From NCBI GenBank assembly GCA_022647575.1, contig JALCKY010000001.1, positions 682,001 through 746,000 of the forward strand: 64,000 nucleotides of DNA, in the 5' to 3' direction. The stretch is from Lachnospiraceae bacterium (GTDB lineage: Bacteria > Bacillota > Clostridia > Lachnospirales > Lachnospiraceae). The position numbers and the translations under genes are program-made. Each line of letters opens with the position of its first letter. Positions within the stretch are counted from its first letter, which is position 1. The notes under the pieces are model-generated. The model worked only from the letters and a program-made list of their open reading frames with translations. It had not been told where the DNA came from and searched no databases. Shown here piece by piece: positions 45,087 to 53,971 of this stretch.

Positions 45087-46599
45087 TCATCTTTGCGGAC
45101 GCATAAGTTCTGTGCATTTCACGCACATCAGCAATACCCTTCCGGCAGCCATCGCTATTATCAGTGCCAGCCCTGTCTTCCAATCAAGCCAATAAGCTGC
45201 TGCCGCAAAAAGCACTGCAAGCAGCACATCTGCGATTTCCTGTTTCATGATTTTTATGCCCAATATTTTTCCCAGCAGCATATCTGAAATGACCGCACGA
45301 AAGACAACGGCTGCTGTCATGCTGACTGCAGCAAATAGCAGATTATCCATTATGTATGCAGAAAAGATTCCCAGGGAAATCCCGAGCAGAAGAGAAAAAA
45401 TCTCTATTTTCAGAAGAGCTGCCTGCTGATGGATAACCTTGAAGAATGTAATTCCAATCAGGTTCATTTTGCAGTCAAAGAAGCAAATCGGCAGAAGAAC
45501 AGAAAGATAGCCGATACTTTCAGCATAATCCGGCAGCCACGAATTCAGGATGAAACGAAAAGGAAAATACAGAATATACAGTACCGGAAGAATATAAAAT
45601 AAAATATCCGTAAGTTTCCGGAAATAGATATTCACTGCATCCGCTTTCATTCTTCGTAAGGCCGGGAATAAAACCATTCCTGTCTGGGACGCGAATGTCA
45701 CAGCGATATTAATCAATGTCAGAGAGAAAGAAACCTTTCCAAATGCAAGAATGCCCCATTTGAAATCAATGATCTGACGTCCCGCTCCAAGAATAAGTAT
45801 GGAACAGATATTTGCCGCCATCAGGCTGATTCCGGTTTTTATACTGATGATTCCCTCGGCTTTCCCAACAGAGAAACTGACCGGTACAGATTTAAAGAAA
45901 GGATAAATATGAACCAGTAAATAGAAAAGGGCAAAAAAGAGCATCAAGTATATAAAGGAGCATCAGCCAGTACACGTTAACAGAATTGAGCATGATTAAT
46001 GAGCATTGAACCCCCAGAAAAAGCAGACGATTGATGAATAATCGACTTTGAATAAAGATTCGTCTCATTGACAGCCTGAAAAACATATCCGAAAAAGGTG
46101 TGGCAGGTATAGACAAGAAAGAAAAGCAGCGTGCAGAGAATGAAATGCCCGGCCTGCGGAACCACCATGCTCTTCCTGGAGCTCTACCATAACCACCATC
46201 GCGTCCCTCTGGATGAAATGTACCGAAACCAGCCGCCGTGCAGAATCGTGTACGGTAAAAACAGCAGCCGCTGCCAGAGCGGCCGCCAGAATGAGGAAGG
46301 CTTCCCTGATAGATGAAGCCGAAACAAAACTGACTTTTTACGGAACGGTAGTCTATGTGATGGATATCCGCTCCACCGAGCCTCAGATAGATTCCTTCAT
46401 TGAGTCCGAGTGCCAGGCAGGGAACATAATTTGCATAAAAAACGAACAGCTGCCAGTAGCTGTAATCATTGATACTCAGGTATTTCGGCAGAATCAGATT
46501 CATGACACAGCTTACGACAAGGGAAACAGCCTGCTCTATAAAGGCAAATGAGAAGTTCTTCTTCAGCTGCCGGTTTATTTTCTCGGCCTTTATCTCCAT
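45087..46599 (-). pseudogene. Polysaccharide flippase (Wzx/MATE-like), multiply frameshifted
   Basis: The coding trace begins 'MEIKAEKINRQLKKNFSFAF' (ATG 46599) and 'ILPKYLSINDYSYWQLFVFY', typical of polysaccharide exporters. It then changes frame near 46305, 46170, 46030-46080 and 45945, each time by +1, before running to a stop at 45087. Segments in each frame read as plausible membrane helices (for example 'EAFLILAAALAAAVFTV', 'GHFILCTLLFFLVYT', 'CSLIMLNSVNVYWLMLLYIL'). Repaired, it would be about 500 aa with 12-14 helices, flipping lipid-linked glycans. Either a decaying gene or a badly resolved AT-rich stretch. It follows the methyltransferase by 10 bp. Confidence 0.7.
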
Positions 46600-46609
46600 T
46601 TTCGCCGAA

Positions 46610-47194
46610 TCACGTCTGTACTTTGGAAAAAGTGCACGCATACAGATTCTCTCCCAAAAGGAAATCATCCGCACAGGCAAAACCTCCGGCGGCCATCATC
46701 TTCTTCAGGGCGTCCGGCGAAATCCGCACTTCCGGCGGGGCTCCTTTTTTTGCCTCAGGCCGGAATTCAATCACCGCTGCGGTTCCTTCTTTTCTCAGGA
46801 TGCGGAACATCTGGCGGATCATCTCCTCCTGATCTTCCACCTCATGCAGAACCGTGCAAAGAAGCGCGATATCCGCGGCAGAATCCGGAACCTCTTCAAT
46901 GGACCCGCAGACGGAAATGAATCTGCAGCCTTCAGCGTTTTCTCCTCCGTCGGTATTCCGGAAGGATGCCCTGAGATATTCCTGCATCGGTTCCGATGTA
47001 TCCACGGCAAAGATTCCGCCGGCTTCCAGTTCCCGTGCCGCCTTAACAAAAAGACCGGTTCCCGCTCCGATGTCGCAGAAAGTCTTCGAAGGCATCAGCC
47101 CGATTCTCATCAGCGTATCCTTCGGATTCAGTTCCGCCACCCTCCACGGCGATTCCAGTTTTTCTTTCATCCGGGCAACAAGATCAGGGGTCAT
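46610..47194 (-). CDS. Class I SAM-dependent methyltransferase
   Basis: 194 aa. SAM-binding motif I 'TFCDIGAGTGLFVKAARELE', acidic motif II 'GIFAVDTSEPMQEYL', motif IV region 'AADIALLCTVLHEVEDQEEM' and 'ILRKEGTAAVIEFRPEAK' follow the methyltransferase 11/25 fold order. AGAGAGGAACC precedes ATG 47194. The substrate is unknown; location between a GT-C-like protein and a flippase suggests, but does not show, a link to surface glycan formation. Confidence 0.85.
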   Translation of the reverse strand: MTPDLVARMKEKLESPWRVAELNPKDTLMRIGLMPSKTFCDIGAGTGLFVKAARELEAGGIFAVDTSEPMQEYLRASFRNTDGGENAEGCRFISVCGSIEEVPDSAADIALLCTVLHEVEDQEEMIRQMFRILRKEGTAAVIEFRPEAKKGAPPEVRISPDALKKMMAAGGFACADDFLLGENLYACTFSKVQT

Positions 47195-47259
47195 AATGGT
47201 TCCTCTCTGCTCTTTCTCTTTATTTCCGCATCAGGCATCCTGAAAATTCCGAATTCTTC

Positions 47260-49071
47260 TTACTGTTTACTCTGGTTTACAATCTCATAGGTTAATTTAT
47301 TAATATTCTTATAATCCTTACTATATATCGTCACTCCGGTCAGATCTTCAATATCTTCCGAAATGCATATGATTTTTTTATTCTCTCCTGCTTTCAGTTC
47401 AATGTTCATATACTTTCTCGGTCCGGAACGTTTCAATCCGCTGAGATCAACTTCCATCAGGGCATCTGCCTTATTTTCCGATGTTACTATCAGGTAAGTT
47501 CCCGTCAGGCTTCTGCAGTCAAGCGGTTCCGCATAATTCATGCTCATCGTATCTGCGGATATATTGTCGTATGTCATCGTACTCATTGACTTATACTCTG
47601 TGGGATGATTCATTCTGACATTTTCACCCGCAAAATAATAAACATCCGACACAATCATAAAAGCTGCCAGAAAGGCAAGCGTACCCTTTAAAAAAGCCGG
47701 ATGTTTCCGTATATCGATTTTCTCCGCCCAATAATCAATGCAGAATAAGAATAAAAAAGCGCAGGAGAACATTGCCCTGGGAGTAATCACGAACAGGTTC
47801 GTGCTTGCTGATGCATAAACCTGCGACAGATATGCCAGTAAAACAGAAAGGACCGACGCTGTCAGAAGAATATCTTTTTCCTGAAATTTGAAAATCGATT
47901 TTTCCTGAATCGCATACCTGATGAGATAGATGACAGAACCTGCAATTGAAAGAAGGATGATCACCGTCAGGAAAGATGCAATATAAGTTATAGAACCGCC
48001 GGCGTTGGAGAAAGCAGCAGAGTTGAACATTCCGCGGATACTGTTCGGAATTTCTATCATGTAACGTGTCCATTTAATTTTTTCCCCGGAAGGATTCAGC
48101 ATACTGCTTACGATGGCCACATGTCCTGCAGCCCCCGTAAAGTCTCCGTTAACTGCTTTGTTATAGATCAGCCACGGTGAAATGCCCAGCAGAACAGCCC
48201 CGACGCTCAGGAACATCTTCTTAACCTGTCTCTTCATCAAAAGCACCGCTGCCAGAACCGCGACGAAATAAACCGCACTGAATTTTGTCCAGGCCAGAAG
48301 AATCAGCAGCACCGCTGCCGGAAGATATCCTTTATTTTCAAAAATGATCCTGCAAAGGAAAAAGATAAAAAGATCAACAAGCAGGTACATCATCGCATCA
48401 TTCGTTACGACGATTCCTGATGTCAGAAAAAGCGGACAGAAAACAAGGAACAGAAATACATAAACAAGATACTGCAGATCTTTGAATGCATTTTTCGCCG
48501 CAAGATAGAGCATCGTTTTATAAAGAGTGAAGATTGCCCCTATGCTGAGACATAAATCAAAAATCCTGCAGATATAGAACCGCATCTTAATATCCGCCGT
48601 GATACCGGCCAATGCAGCAGAAACAAGATAATACAGCGGTGGCTGTATCGCTTCATAAAATCCTTTGAAATCCGTGTTTCCCGGGAATACTGCGTTTAAA
48701 GGTGCCGCAGGAATCGTGTCTGAAAATGACGGAAGCCGCCTGTTGTCAAGGATAAATTCAATATAGGAGAAATGGCTGGCCTCATCTATCGGACTGAACT
48801 GATTATACAGAAAAATAAACAGAAGTCCCAGAGCACCGTAGCAGATACACATCAATACCGGATTAGGCTTCAATAGATAAAAGATTCCTGTCAGGACAAT
48901 GACAAAAAGAATCATCATTCCGGCAGAAAGATAATAATTGCTGCTGTCGATTCGGCAGTAGCTGATATAAAGACTCCATGCAAAGGCAGCGACTAAAAGG
49001 GCCAGAAGAAAAAATAGTGCAAATCTGGCCAAAACAGTCTTTCTGTCTTTGAAAGCAGTTTCATCCCTCAT
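47260..49071 (-). CDS. Polytopic membrane protein, GT-C/DUF2142-like glycosyltransferase
   Basis: 603 aa with about 11-12 hydrophobic segments and an extracellular C-terminal tail of about 120 residues. After the second to third helices it has 'FSPIDEASHFSYIEFILDNRR' with an Asp-Glu pair and His typical of GT-C polyprenyl-phosphate sugar transferases, and 'AIQPPLYYLVSAAL', common in DUF2142/GT39-type proteins. It probably transfers sugars from a lipid carrier outside the membrane. AGGAAAGC precedes ATG 49071, and a well-formed promoter lies 80-110 bp upstream. AT-richer than the flanking operons, like the flippase next door. Confidence 0.7.
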   Translation of the reverse strand: MRDETAFKDRKTVLARFALFFLLALLVAAFAWSLYISYCRIDSSNYYLSAGMMILFVIVLTGIFYLLKPNPVLMCICYGALGLLFIFLYNQFSPIDEASHFSYIEFILDNRRLPSFSDTIPAAPLNAVFPGNTDFKGFYEAIQPPLYYLVSAALAGITADIKMRFYICRIFDLCLSIGAIFTLYKTMLYLAAKNAFKDLQYLVYVFLFLVFCPLFLTSGIVVTNDAMMYLLVDLFIFFLCRIIFENKGYLPAAVLLILLAWTKFSAVYFVAVLAAVLLMKRQVKKMFLSVGAVLLGISPWLIYNKAVNGDFTGAAGHVAIVSSMLNPSGEKIKWTRYMIEIPNSIRGMFNSAAFSNAGGSITYIASFLTVIILLSIAGSVIYLIRYAIQEKSIFKFQEKDILLTASVLSVLLAYLSQVYASASTNLFVITPRAMFSCAFLFLFCIDYWAEKIDIRKHPAFLKGTLAFLAAFMIVSDVYYFAGENVRMNHPTEYKSMSTMTYDNISADTMSMNYAEPLDCRSLTGTYLIVTSENKADALMEVDLSGLKRSGPRKYMNIELKAGENKKIICISEDIEDLTGVTIYSKDYKNINKLTYEIVNQSKQ

Positions 49072-49149
49072 GAACTGATCCGCTTTCCTGAGTTATTCAA
49101 ATATTCGGATGATTCAGTTTTCCTTCAGAATCATTCCTGTTGTATCAAT

Positions 49150-49178
49150 ATTATACTGTTGTCCGCTGGAATAGTCCA
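49150..49178 (-). promoter_or_regulatory. Promoter of the GT-C-like gene
   Basis: On the minus strand TGGACT (49178-49173) and perfect TATAAT (49155-49150) with a 17-bp spacer, 79 bp before the start codon. Confidence 0.6.
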
Positions 49179-49204
49179 GATGACTTTTTGCAGGGCTGCA
49201 TGCA

Positions 49205-49240
49205 AAGAAGCAGCCATTGCCTTCGCAGCAGCTGCCTCTT
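49205..49240 (-). terminator. Hairpin after the permease-dehydrogenase gene
   Basis: On the minus strand AAGAGGCAGC (49240-49231) pairs with GCTGCTTCTT (49214-49205) over 10 bp with one wobble. The U-tail (TTCTTTGC) is weak. It lies 38 bp after the stop of the last gene of the aminotransferase cluster. Confidence 0.45.
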
Positions 49241-49277
49241 GTAATATTATGTAAACTTATAAACTGATTGCCGTTTT

Positions 49278-51986
49278 CTACATCGCATCCTGATAGATTT
49301 CGGCAATCTCATCCCGGCTGAAGACAACCGGATTGTTCGCAATGCCTGCAGCGGATACTTTCATGCAGTTGTCGGCCATCCACGGAATGTCTTCTTTGCT
49401 CAGTCCCAGATCCGACAGGCACAGCGTCAGATTGATTTTCTTCAGAAGCATCCTGACCTGCAGGGCACAGTCTTCGGCTGTCAGGCCTCCGAGAAGCCGT
49501 GAGATCTTAGAATATTTTTCGCGGCATCCCTTATAGCTCTTCTCAATGACAGCCGGCGTCAGCGCTGCAAGTCCCTGGCCATGAACGATATTTTTCAGGC
49601 CGGATGCCGGATGCTCCATGCCGTGGGCCAGCGTAACGCCGGCCGTATTGATGACCATGCCCCCGATCGTGGAGGCGACTGTCAGCTTCTCCCAGGCTTC
49701 TTTCGATTCGTCGCGGCCGGTATAGACATTGACCAGGTTATCGGCAATCAGGGAAATCGCATAGAGTGCCAGGGCATCGGTAAATGGCTGCGAAATTCTT
49801 GACGTATAAGCCTCCATGCAATGGCACAGGGCATCAAAGGAAACAGAAGCAAGCACTTTCTTCGGCATCGTCATCATGCATTCCGGATCGACAATGGAAA
49901 CTTTCGCGATAATGGCACTGCAGCGCAGGGACTTCTTGTCCTGATTGTCCGGATTGGTCAGGACCGCAAAGCCGTTGCCCTCGGAACCGGTCCCGCATGT
50001 CGTCGGCAGAAGAATCAGCGGCAGCGCCCGGTCGCTCTTTCTGCGTCCGTAGATATAGTCGCTGATGTCCCCTTCATTTTCACAGAGAAAAGCAATGCCT
50101 TTGGCACAGTCCATGATGGAGCCGCCGCCGATGGCAACGACCATGTCGCAGCCGTTCGCTTTTGCAAAACCGGCCCCCTCTTCCGCTGTCACCGTCAGAG
50201 GGTTTGCGGTGACCTTATCATAAAGGACACTGTCGATTCCCTCTGCCGAAAGGGCTGCAGAGACCTTGTCATAGAGTCCTGACTTTTTCGCGCTGGATGT
50301 TCCTGTGACGATCAGCGCTTTCTTCCCGTAGGGCTTTGCGTACTTCCCGATCTCGCCCGCCTTGCCGCAGCCGAAGACGATGTTCACCGGAAGATAATAG
50401 CCGAAATCAATGGTCGGTTCATTTTCAGCCTGCACCGGCAGTTCCTCGGAACGGGCGGCAAGAAGAGCCTTGTCGATTTCTTCCGATGTCAGCACCCCGG
50501 CCGTAAGCGCCGGAGCCGCGGCAGCCTGACCGTTCTCCTTCTGTTCAAGTTCCTCCAGTTCCTCCGAGGCCACATCGATGTGCGTGGCAAATTTTTCCTT
50601 GTACTTTGCTTTGCAGAAAACATAGAATACGACACCCAGGGCACCCCAGCCTCCGGCGATTGCCCATTCCTGCGGAGCAAGAGTGCATCCGCTTCCCGGA
50701 ATGGCATACAGGACGACCATGATGCCGGACATGATGCAGGCAATGGCCCCGACGATTTTATAATGCTTCACCTTGTAAGGACGCGGCATGTCCGGCGCCT
50801 TTTTCCGGAGAATCACGAAGGAAAGCGAAACCATGCAGTATGCCAGACAGCAGCCCATGTTGCCGGCATCGACGATCCACACCAGCATTTTCCGTCCGAA
50901 GAACGGAGCAATAATCGAAAGGATTCCGATCAGATAAAGAGCATTGACAGGGGTTTTATGCTTCTTGTGCAGCTTGGCAAAAACGTGGGGAATCATATAG
51001 GCATTGGCCATCGAATACATGGCACGGCTGCCGCCGATCAGGAAGGAATTCCAGCTCGTGATGATGCCGCACATGCCGCCGATGATCAGAACCTTGGACA
51101 TGGCTTCCGAATGAAATGCTGCCGACATGGCATCCGCTGTGACCAGTCCGTTCCCCTTCTGTGCCTCCGCGATCGCGGCAGGATTCAGGGAATAGCCGAC
51201 TCCGAAAATCACGAGTGCATAAAAGGCGATGGCCAGCAGGATGGACAGGATCAGGATGCCTCCGATTCTCTTCAGCGGTATCTTGATTTCCTCGGCGGCC
51301 TGCGGAATGACATCGAAGCCTATGAAATAAAACGGCGTCATGATTGCGACACGCAGTACATTGGTAAACATCTCACTGCCGGAACTGCCGGCAAACATCT
51401 GCGGCATCAGGTTATCGGAGCTGCCCGTAACGACCGAGGCCGCCACCAGCATGATTCCGACGACGCCGATGATGACCGTCAGGATCGTCTGCAGGATTGC
51501 CGCGGTCTTCGCCCCGCGGATATTGATATAAGTGATGAAGACAGACATCAGGACAGCGACCGCCACCCAGGATGCATAGATCTTGAATCCGCTGACTGTA
51601 TACATATAGCCGACCAGGAAGGAAGGCCAGATATAGGTAATGATGGTCGGCAGTGCGCAGGCTTCGAAAATAACGACGCTGACATAGCCGAGTACGATTG
51701 CCCAGGTGCAGACGAAGGAACCGTTGGGACCCATCGCCTTGTAGCTGAAGACATGCTCGCCGCCGCACTGAGGCATCGCCGCCGTCAGTTCGGCATAGGT
51801 CAGTCCGATGAAGAAAATCATGAATCCGGCAATCGCAAAACCCAGCATGGCGCCGATCACGCCGCCTCTCTGAATCCAGTCCCCGGAGGATACGACCCAG
51901 CCCCAGCCGATCATGGCACCGAAGGCGATAACCAGGATATCCCAGCCGCTGTACACTTTATCGAATTTTGATTCCGCCTTTTCCAT
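49278..51986 (-). CDS. Fusion of APC-family amino-acid permease and iron-type alcohol dehydrogenase
   Basis: 902 aa, one uninterrupted frame. Residues 1-470 form an APC permease of about 12 helices ('VYSGWDILVIAFGAMIGWGWV', 'FIGFDVIPQAAEEIKIPLKRI'). A charged linker (470-535) follows. Residues 540-902 are a group III dehydrogenase: 'DFGYYLPVNIVFGCGKAGEIG', NAD-binding 'AIGGGSIMDCAKGIAFL', 'LPTTCGTGSEGNGFAVLT' and metal-ligand histidines in 'SFDALCHCMEAYTS' and 'GVTLAHGMEHP', 'IVHGQGLAAL'. GAAAGGAG precedes ATG 51986. Upstream aminotransferases would yield a semialdehyde that this enzyme could reduce (for GABA, succinate semialdehyde to 4-hydroxybutyrate). Substrate is inferred. Confidence 0.87.
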   Translation of the reverse strand: MEKAESKFDKVYSGWDILVIAFGAMIGWGWVVSSGDWIQRGGVIGAMLGFAIAGFMIFFIGLTYAELTAAMPQCGGEHVFSYKAMGPNGSFVCTWAIVLGYVSVVIFEACALPTIITYIWPSFLVGYMYTVSGFKIYASWVAVAVLMSVFITYINIRGAKTAAILQTILTVIIGVVGIMLVAASVVTGSSDNLMPQMFAGSSGSEMFTNVLRVAIMTPFYFIGFDVIPQAAEEIKIPLKRIGGILILSILLAIAFYALVIFGVGYSLNPAAIAEAQKGNGLVTADAMSAAFHSEAMSKVLIIGGMCGIITSWNSFLIGGSRAMYSMANAYMIPHVFAKLHKKHKTPVNALYLIGILSIIAPFFGRKMLVWIVDAGNMGCCLAYCMVSLSFVILRKKAPDMPRPYKVKHYKIVGAIACIMSGIMVVLYAIPGSGCTLAPQEWAIAGGWGALGVVFYVFCKAKYKEKFATHIDVASEELEELEQKENGQAAAAPALTAGVLTSEEIDKALLAARSEELPVQAENEPTIDFGYYLPVNIVFGCGKAGEIGKYAKPYGKKALIVTGTSSAKKSGLYDKVSAALSAEGIDSVLYDKVTANPLTVTAEEGAGFAKANGCDMVVAIGGGSIMDCAKGIAFLCENEGDISDYIYGRRKSDRALPLILLPTTCGTGSEGNGFAVLTNPDNQDKKSLRCSAIIAKVSIVDPECMMTMPKKVLASVSFDALCHCMEAYTSRISQPFTDALALYAISLIADNLVNVYTGRDESKEAWEKLTVASTIGGMVINTAGVTLAHGMEHPASGLKNIVHGQGLAALTPAVIEKSYKGCREKYSKISRLLGGLTAEDCALQVRMLLKKINLTLCLSDLGLSKEDIPWMADNCMKVSAAGIANNPVVFSRDEIAEIYQDAM

Positions 51987-51997
51987 AGTACTCCTTT

Positions 51998-52600
51998 CTA
52001 GTGAATGCCGCCGAACCGAAGATCAATCAGCTGCAGCAGGTATTCAGAGGTGCCTTCCCATCCGAGAAGAGAACTGTCGATCATCATATGGCGCTCATGA
52101 CGGTCTCCCCGGTAGGTACCGGTCAGATACTTGTAACGGATATGAAGCTGTTCATCGTTGTACCTGATCTTTTCACGGGCTTCATTTTCCTCAATACCCT
52201 GGTGATCCATGACCGACTTCACCCGGATGTCCTCCGGTGCATAAATAAACAGGTTCAGGGCATCGCTGCGGTCGCGGAGGATATAGTTCGCACACCGTCC
52301 GATGATGACGCAGGAACCGTTATCCGCGAATTTCCGGATGACCTCGCACTGCATATAGACAACCCGTTCCGACAGGTTCGCATACCGCGGTCCGTACTGC
52401 GTCTCAAAGCTGTAGCGGACATTGCTGTCACCCTCATCCGCCCGGACAACCAGGTTCCGGTCGACGCCGAGCTGTTCAACCACCTTGTCCACAAGATCGC
52501 GGTTATAATATTCAATCCCCAGTTCATCGGCGATTCTGCGGCCGATTTCCGGCCCGCCGGCACCGTATTCGCAGCCGATGGTAATAATCATGTGTTCCAT
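51998..52600 (-). CDS. Cytidylate kinase-like family protein
   Basis: 200 aa. P-loop-like 'ITIGCEYGAGGPEIGRRIADEL' near the N terminus, 'GIEYYNRDLVDKV', then 'GSCVIIGRCANYILRDR' and a C-terminal Lys/Arg-rich lid 'DEQLHIRYKYLTGTYRGDRH'. These proteins resemble Cmk but are a separate family of unknown substrate. ATG 52600 has GGAGG before it; an in-frame ATG at 52657 lies in a small tandem repeat. It sits 11 bp before the permease-dehydrogenase gene inside the aminotransferase cluster. Confidence 0.85.
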   Translation of the reverse strand: MEHMIITIGCEYGAGGPEIGRRIADELGIEYYNRDLVDKVVEQLGVDRNLVVRADEGDSNVRYSFETQYGPRYANLSERVVYMQCEVIRKFADNGSCVIIGRCANYILRDRSDALNLFIYAPEDIRVKSVMDHQGIEENEAREKIRYNDEQLHIRYKYLTGTYRGDRHERHMMIDSSLLGWEGTSEYLLQLIDLRFGGIH

Positions 52601-52626
52601 AGATCCTCCTTCCGCAGCCAGGTCCC

Positions 52627-52682
52627 CACAGGGATTCCGCTGCTGTTTCGTCCTCACAGGGATCCTGCTGCTGTTTCGTCCG
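52627..52682. repeat. 28-bp tandem duplication between kinase-like and aminotransferase genes
   Basis: Two copies with period 28 begin with CACAGGGAT at 52627 and 52655 and share the segment CTGCTGTTTCGTCC, with two mismatches. They are non-coding under the start assigned to the kinase-like gene. Confidence 0.8.
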
Positions 52683-52705
52683 CGCAGGCTTTCCCCGCAG
52701 CTTTC

Positions 52706-53920
52706 TCAGCTCAGCGCTTCAACGGTCTCCTCAATGATGTCATATGCCTTGTCGCAGTCTTCCTCCGTGACGATCAGCGGCGGAATCATGCGGATGATGT
52801 GCTGTCCTATCGCAGTGATCAGAAGATGCCTCTTCAGGCAGCCGTGCTTGACCTCGACGCCGTTGATGCTGTCATCAAATTCAACGCCGATGAAAAGTCC
52901 CTGCCCGCGGACTTCTTTGACATGCGGCAGATTCTTCAGTTTATCCATGAAATAATTTCCGACCTTCTCCGCATTTCCCGCCAGATCACGGTCCAGAAGC
53001 TCCCCTACTTCTGCAAGAGCCGCCGCGCAGCAGACCGGATGCCCGCCGAAGGTGCTGCCGTGCGAACCGATGGTAAATGCAGCAGCGACTTCTTCCGTCG
53101 CACAGATTGCACCGATCGGCATTCCGCCGCCGAGCGCCTTGGCCATCGAAATGATGTCCGGCTTGATATCGTAGTGCATGAAGGACATGATTTTTCCTGT
53201 CCGGCACCAGCCGGACTGGACTTCATCCAGCAGAAGCAGGATTCCCTTCTCATCGCAGAAGCTGCGCAGTCCCTGCAGGAATTCCTTTGTTGCCGGATGC
53301 ACGCCGCCTTCGCCCTGGACCGGTTCGACCATGATGGCGATCGTGTCCTCCGTGCAGGCTGCCTTGAAGGCTTCCAGGTCATTGAAGTCCGCATAGGAGA
53401 ACCCTTCCGTCATCGGTCCGAATCCGATCTGGCAGGCATTGTCCGGCTGTCCGGTTGCGGACATGGCGCCGAACGTACGCCCGTGAAAACTGTCCTTTGC
53501 CGTTACGATGTGATATTTCTTCGGCCCGTATTTCTCAACGCCGTATTTTCTTGCCATCTTGATCATGGCTTCATTTGCCTCTGTCCCGGAGTTCTGGAAG
53601 AAGATTTTCGGCATGCCGATGGCCGTGCAGACCTTCTCTGCCAGCAGCGCCTGCGGAATCGTATACGGATAGTTGAAGGTCTGCATGATATCCTGACACT
53701 GGTCAATGATGGCCGCGACGACTTTTTCATTGCAGTTTCCTGCCGAGTTGACGGCGATGCCCGCATAGAAATCCAGGTACGGCGTTCCGTTCTCGTCGTA
53801 CATATACTGGTCCTTTGCCGTTTCCGCCAGGAAATCGAACCGTTCATAAGTTTCGATCATATACTTGCTGACCTTCGCCTTGATGTCTTCATAAGTAAGT
53901 CCCGTATCTTTCAGCTTCAT
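52706..53920 (-). CDS. Class III (acetylornithine/GABA-type) aminotransferase
   Basis: 404 aa, PLP-dependent fold type I. Seen are 'YLDFYAGIAVNSAGN', 'FFQNSGTEANEAMIKMARKY' (phosphate-binding loop), 'DSFHGRTFGAMSATGQ', 'MVEPVQGEGGVHPATKEFL', 'LLLDEVQSGWCRTGK' (PLP-contacting Asp) and 'SMAKALGGGMPIGA' with the Schiff-base Lys. ATG 53920 is 9 bp after GGAGG; ATG 53929 abuts the site and is less likely. It is ArgD/GabT-like and lies 51 bp after a second class III aminotransferase, so the pair may act on different omega-amino acids or form a heteromer. Confidence 0.9.
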   Translation of the reverse strand: MKLKDTGLTYEDIKAKVSKYMIETYERFDFLAETAKDQYMYDENGTPYLDFYAGIAVNSAGNCNEKVVAAIIDQCQDIMQTFNYPYTIPQALLAEKVCTAIGMPKIFFQNSGTEANEAMIKMARKYGVEKYGPKKYHIVTAKDSFHGRTFGAMSATGQPDNACQIGFGPMTEGFSYADFNDLEAFKAACTEDTIAIMVEPVQGEGGVHPATKEFLQGLRSFCDEKGILLLLDEVQSGWCRTGKIMSFMHYDIKPDIISMAKALGGGMPIGAICATEEVAAAFTIGSHGSTFGGHPVCCAAALAEVGELLDRDLAGNAEKVGNYFMDKLKNLPHVKEVRGQGLFIGVEFDDSINGVEVKHGCLKRHLLITAIGQHIIRMIPPLIVTEEDCDKAYDIIEETVEALS

Positions 53921-53971
53921 TTTGATCATCCTCCGTTTTTTGTGGGAACCGCACGTACCGGCTCCTGTCTT

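Noticed and set aside
52627..52682. Insertion-sequence end or attachment site
   Set aside because: It is a simple 28-bp tandem duplication with no inverted ends, transposase or integrase nearby.
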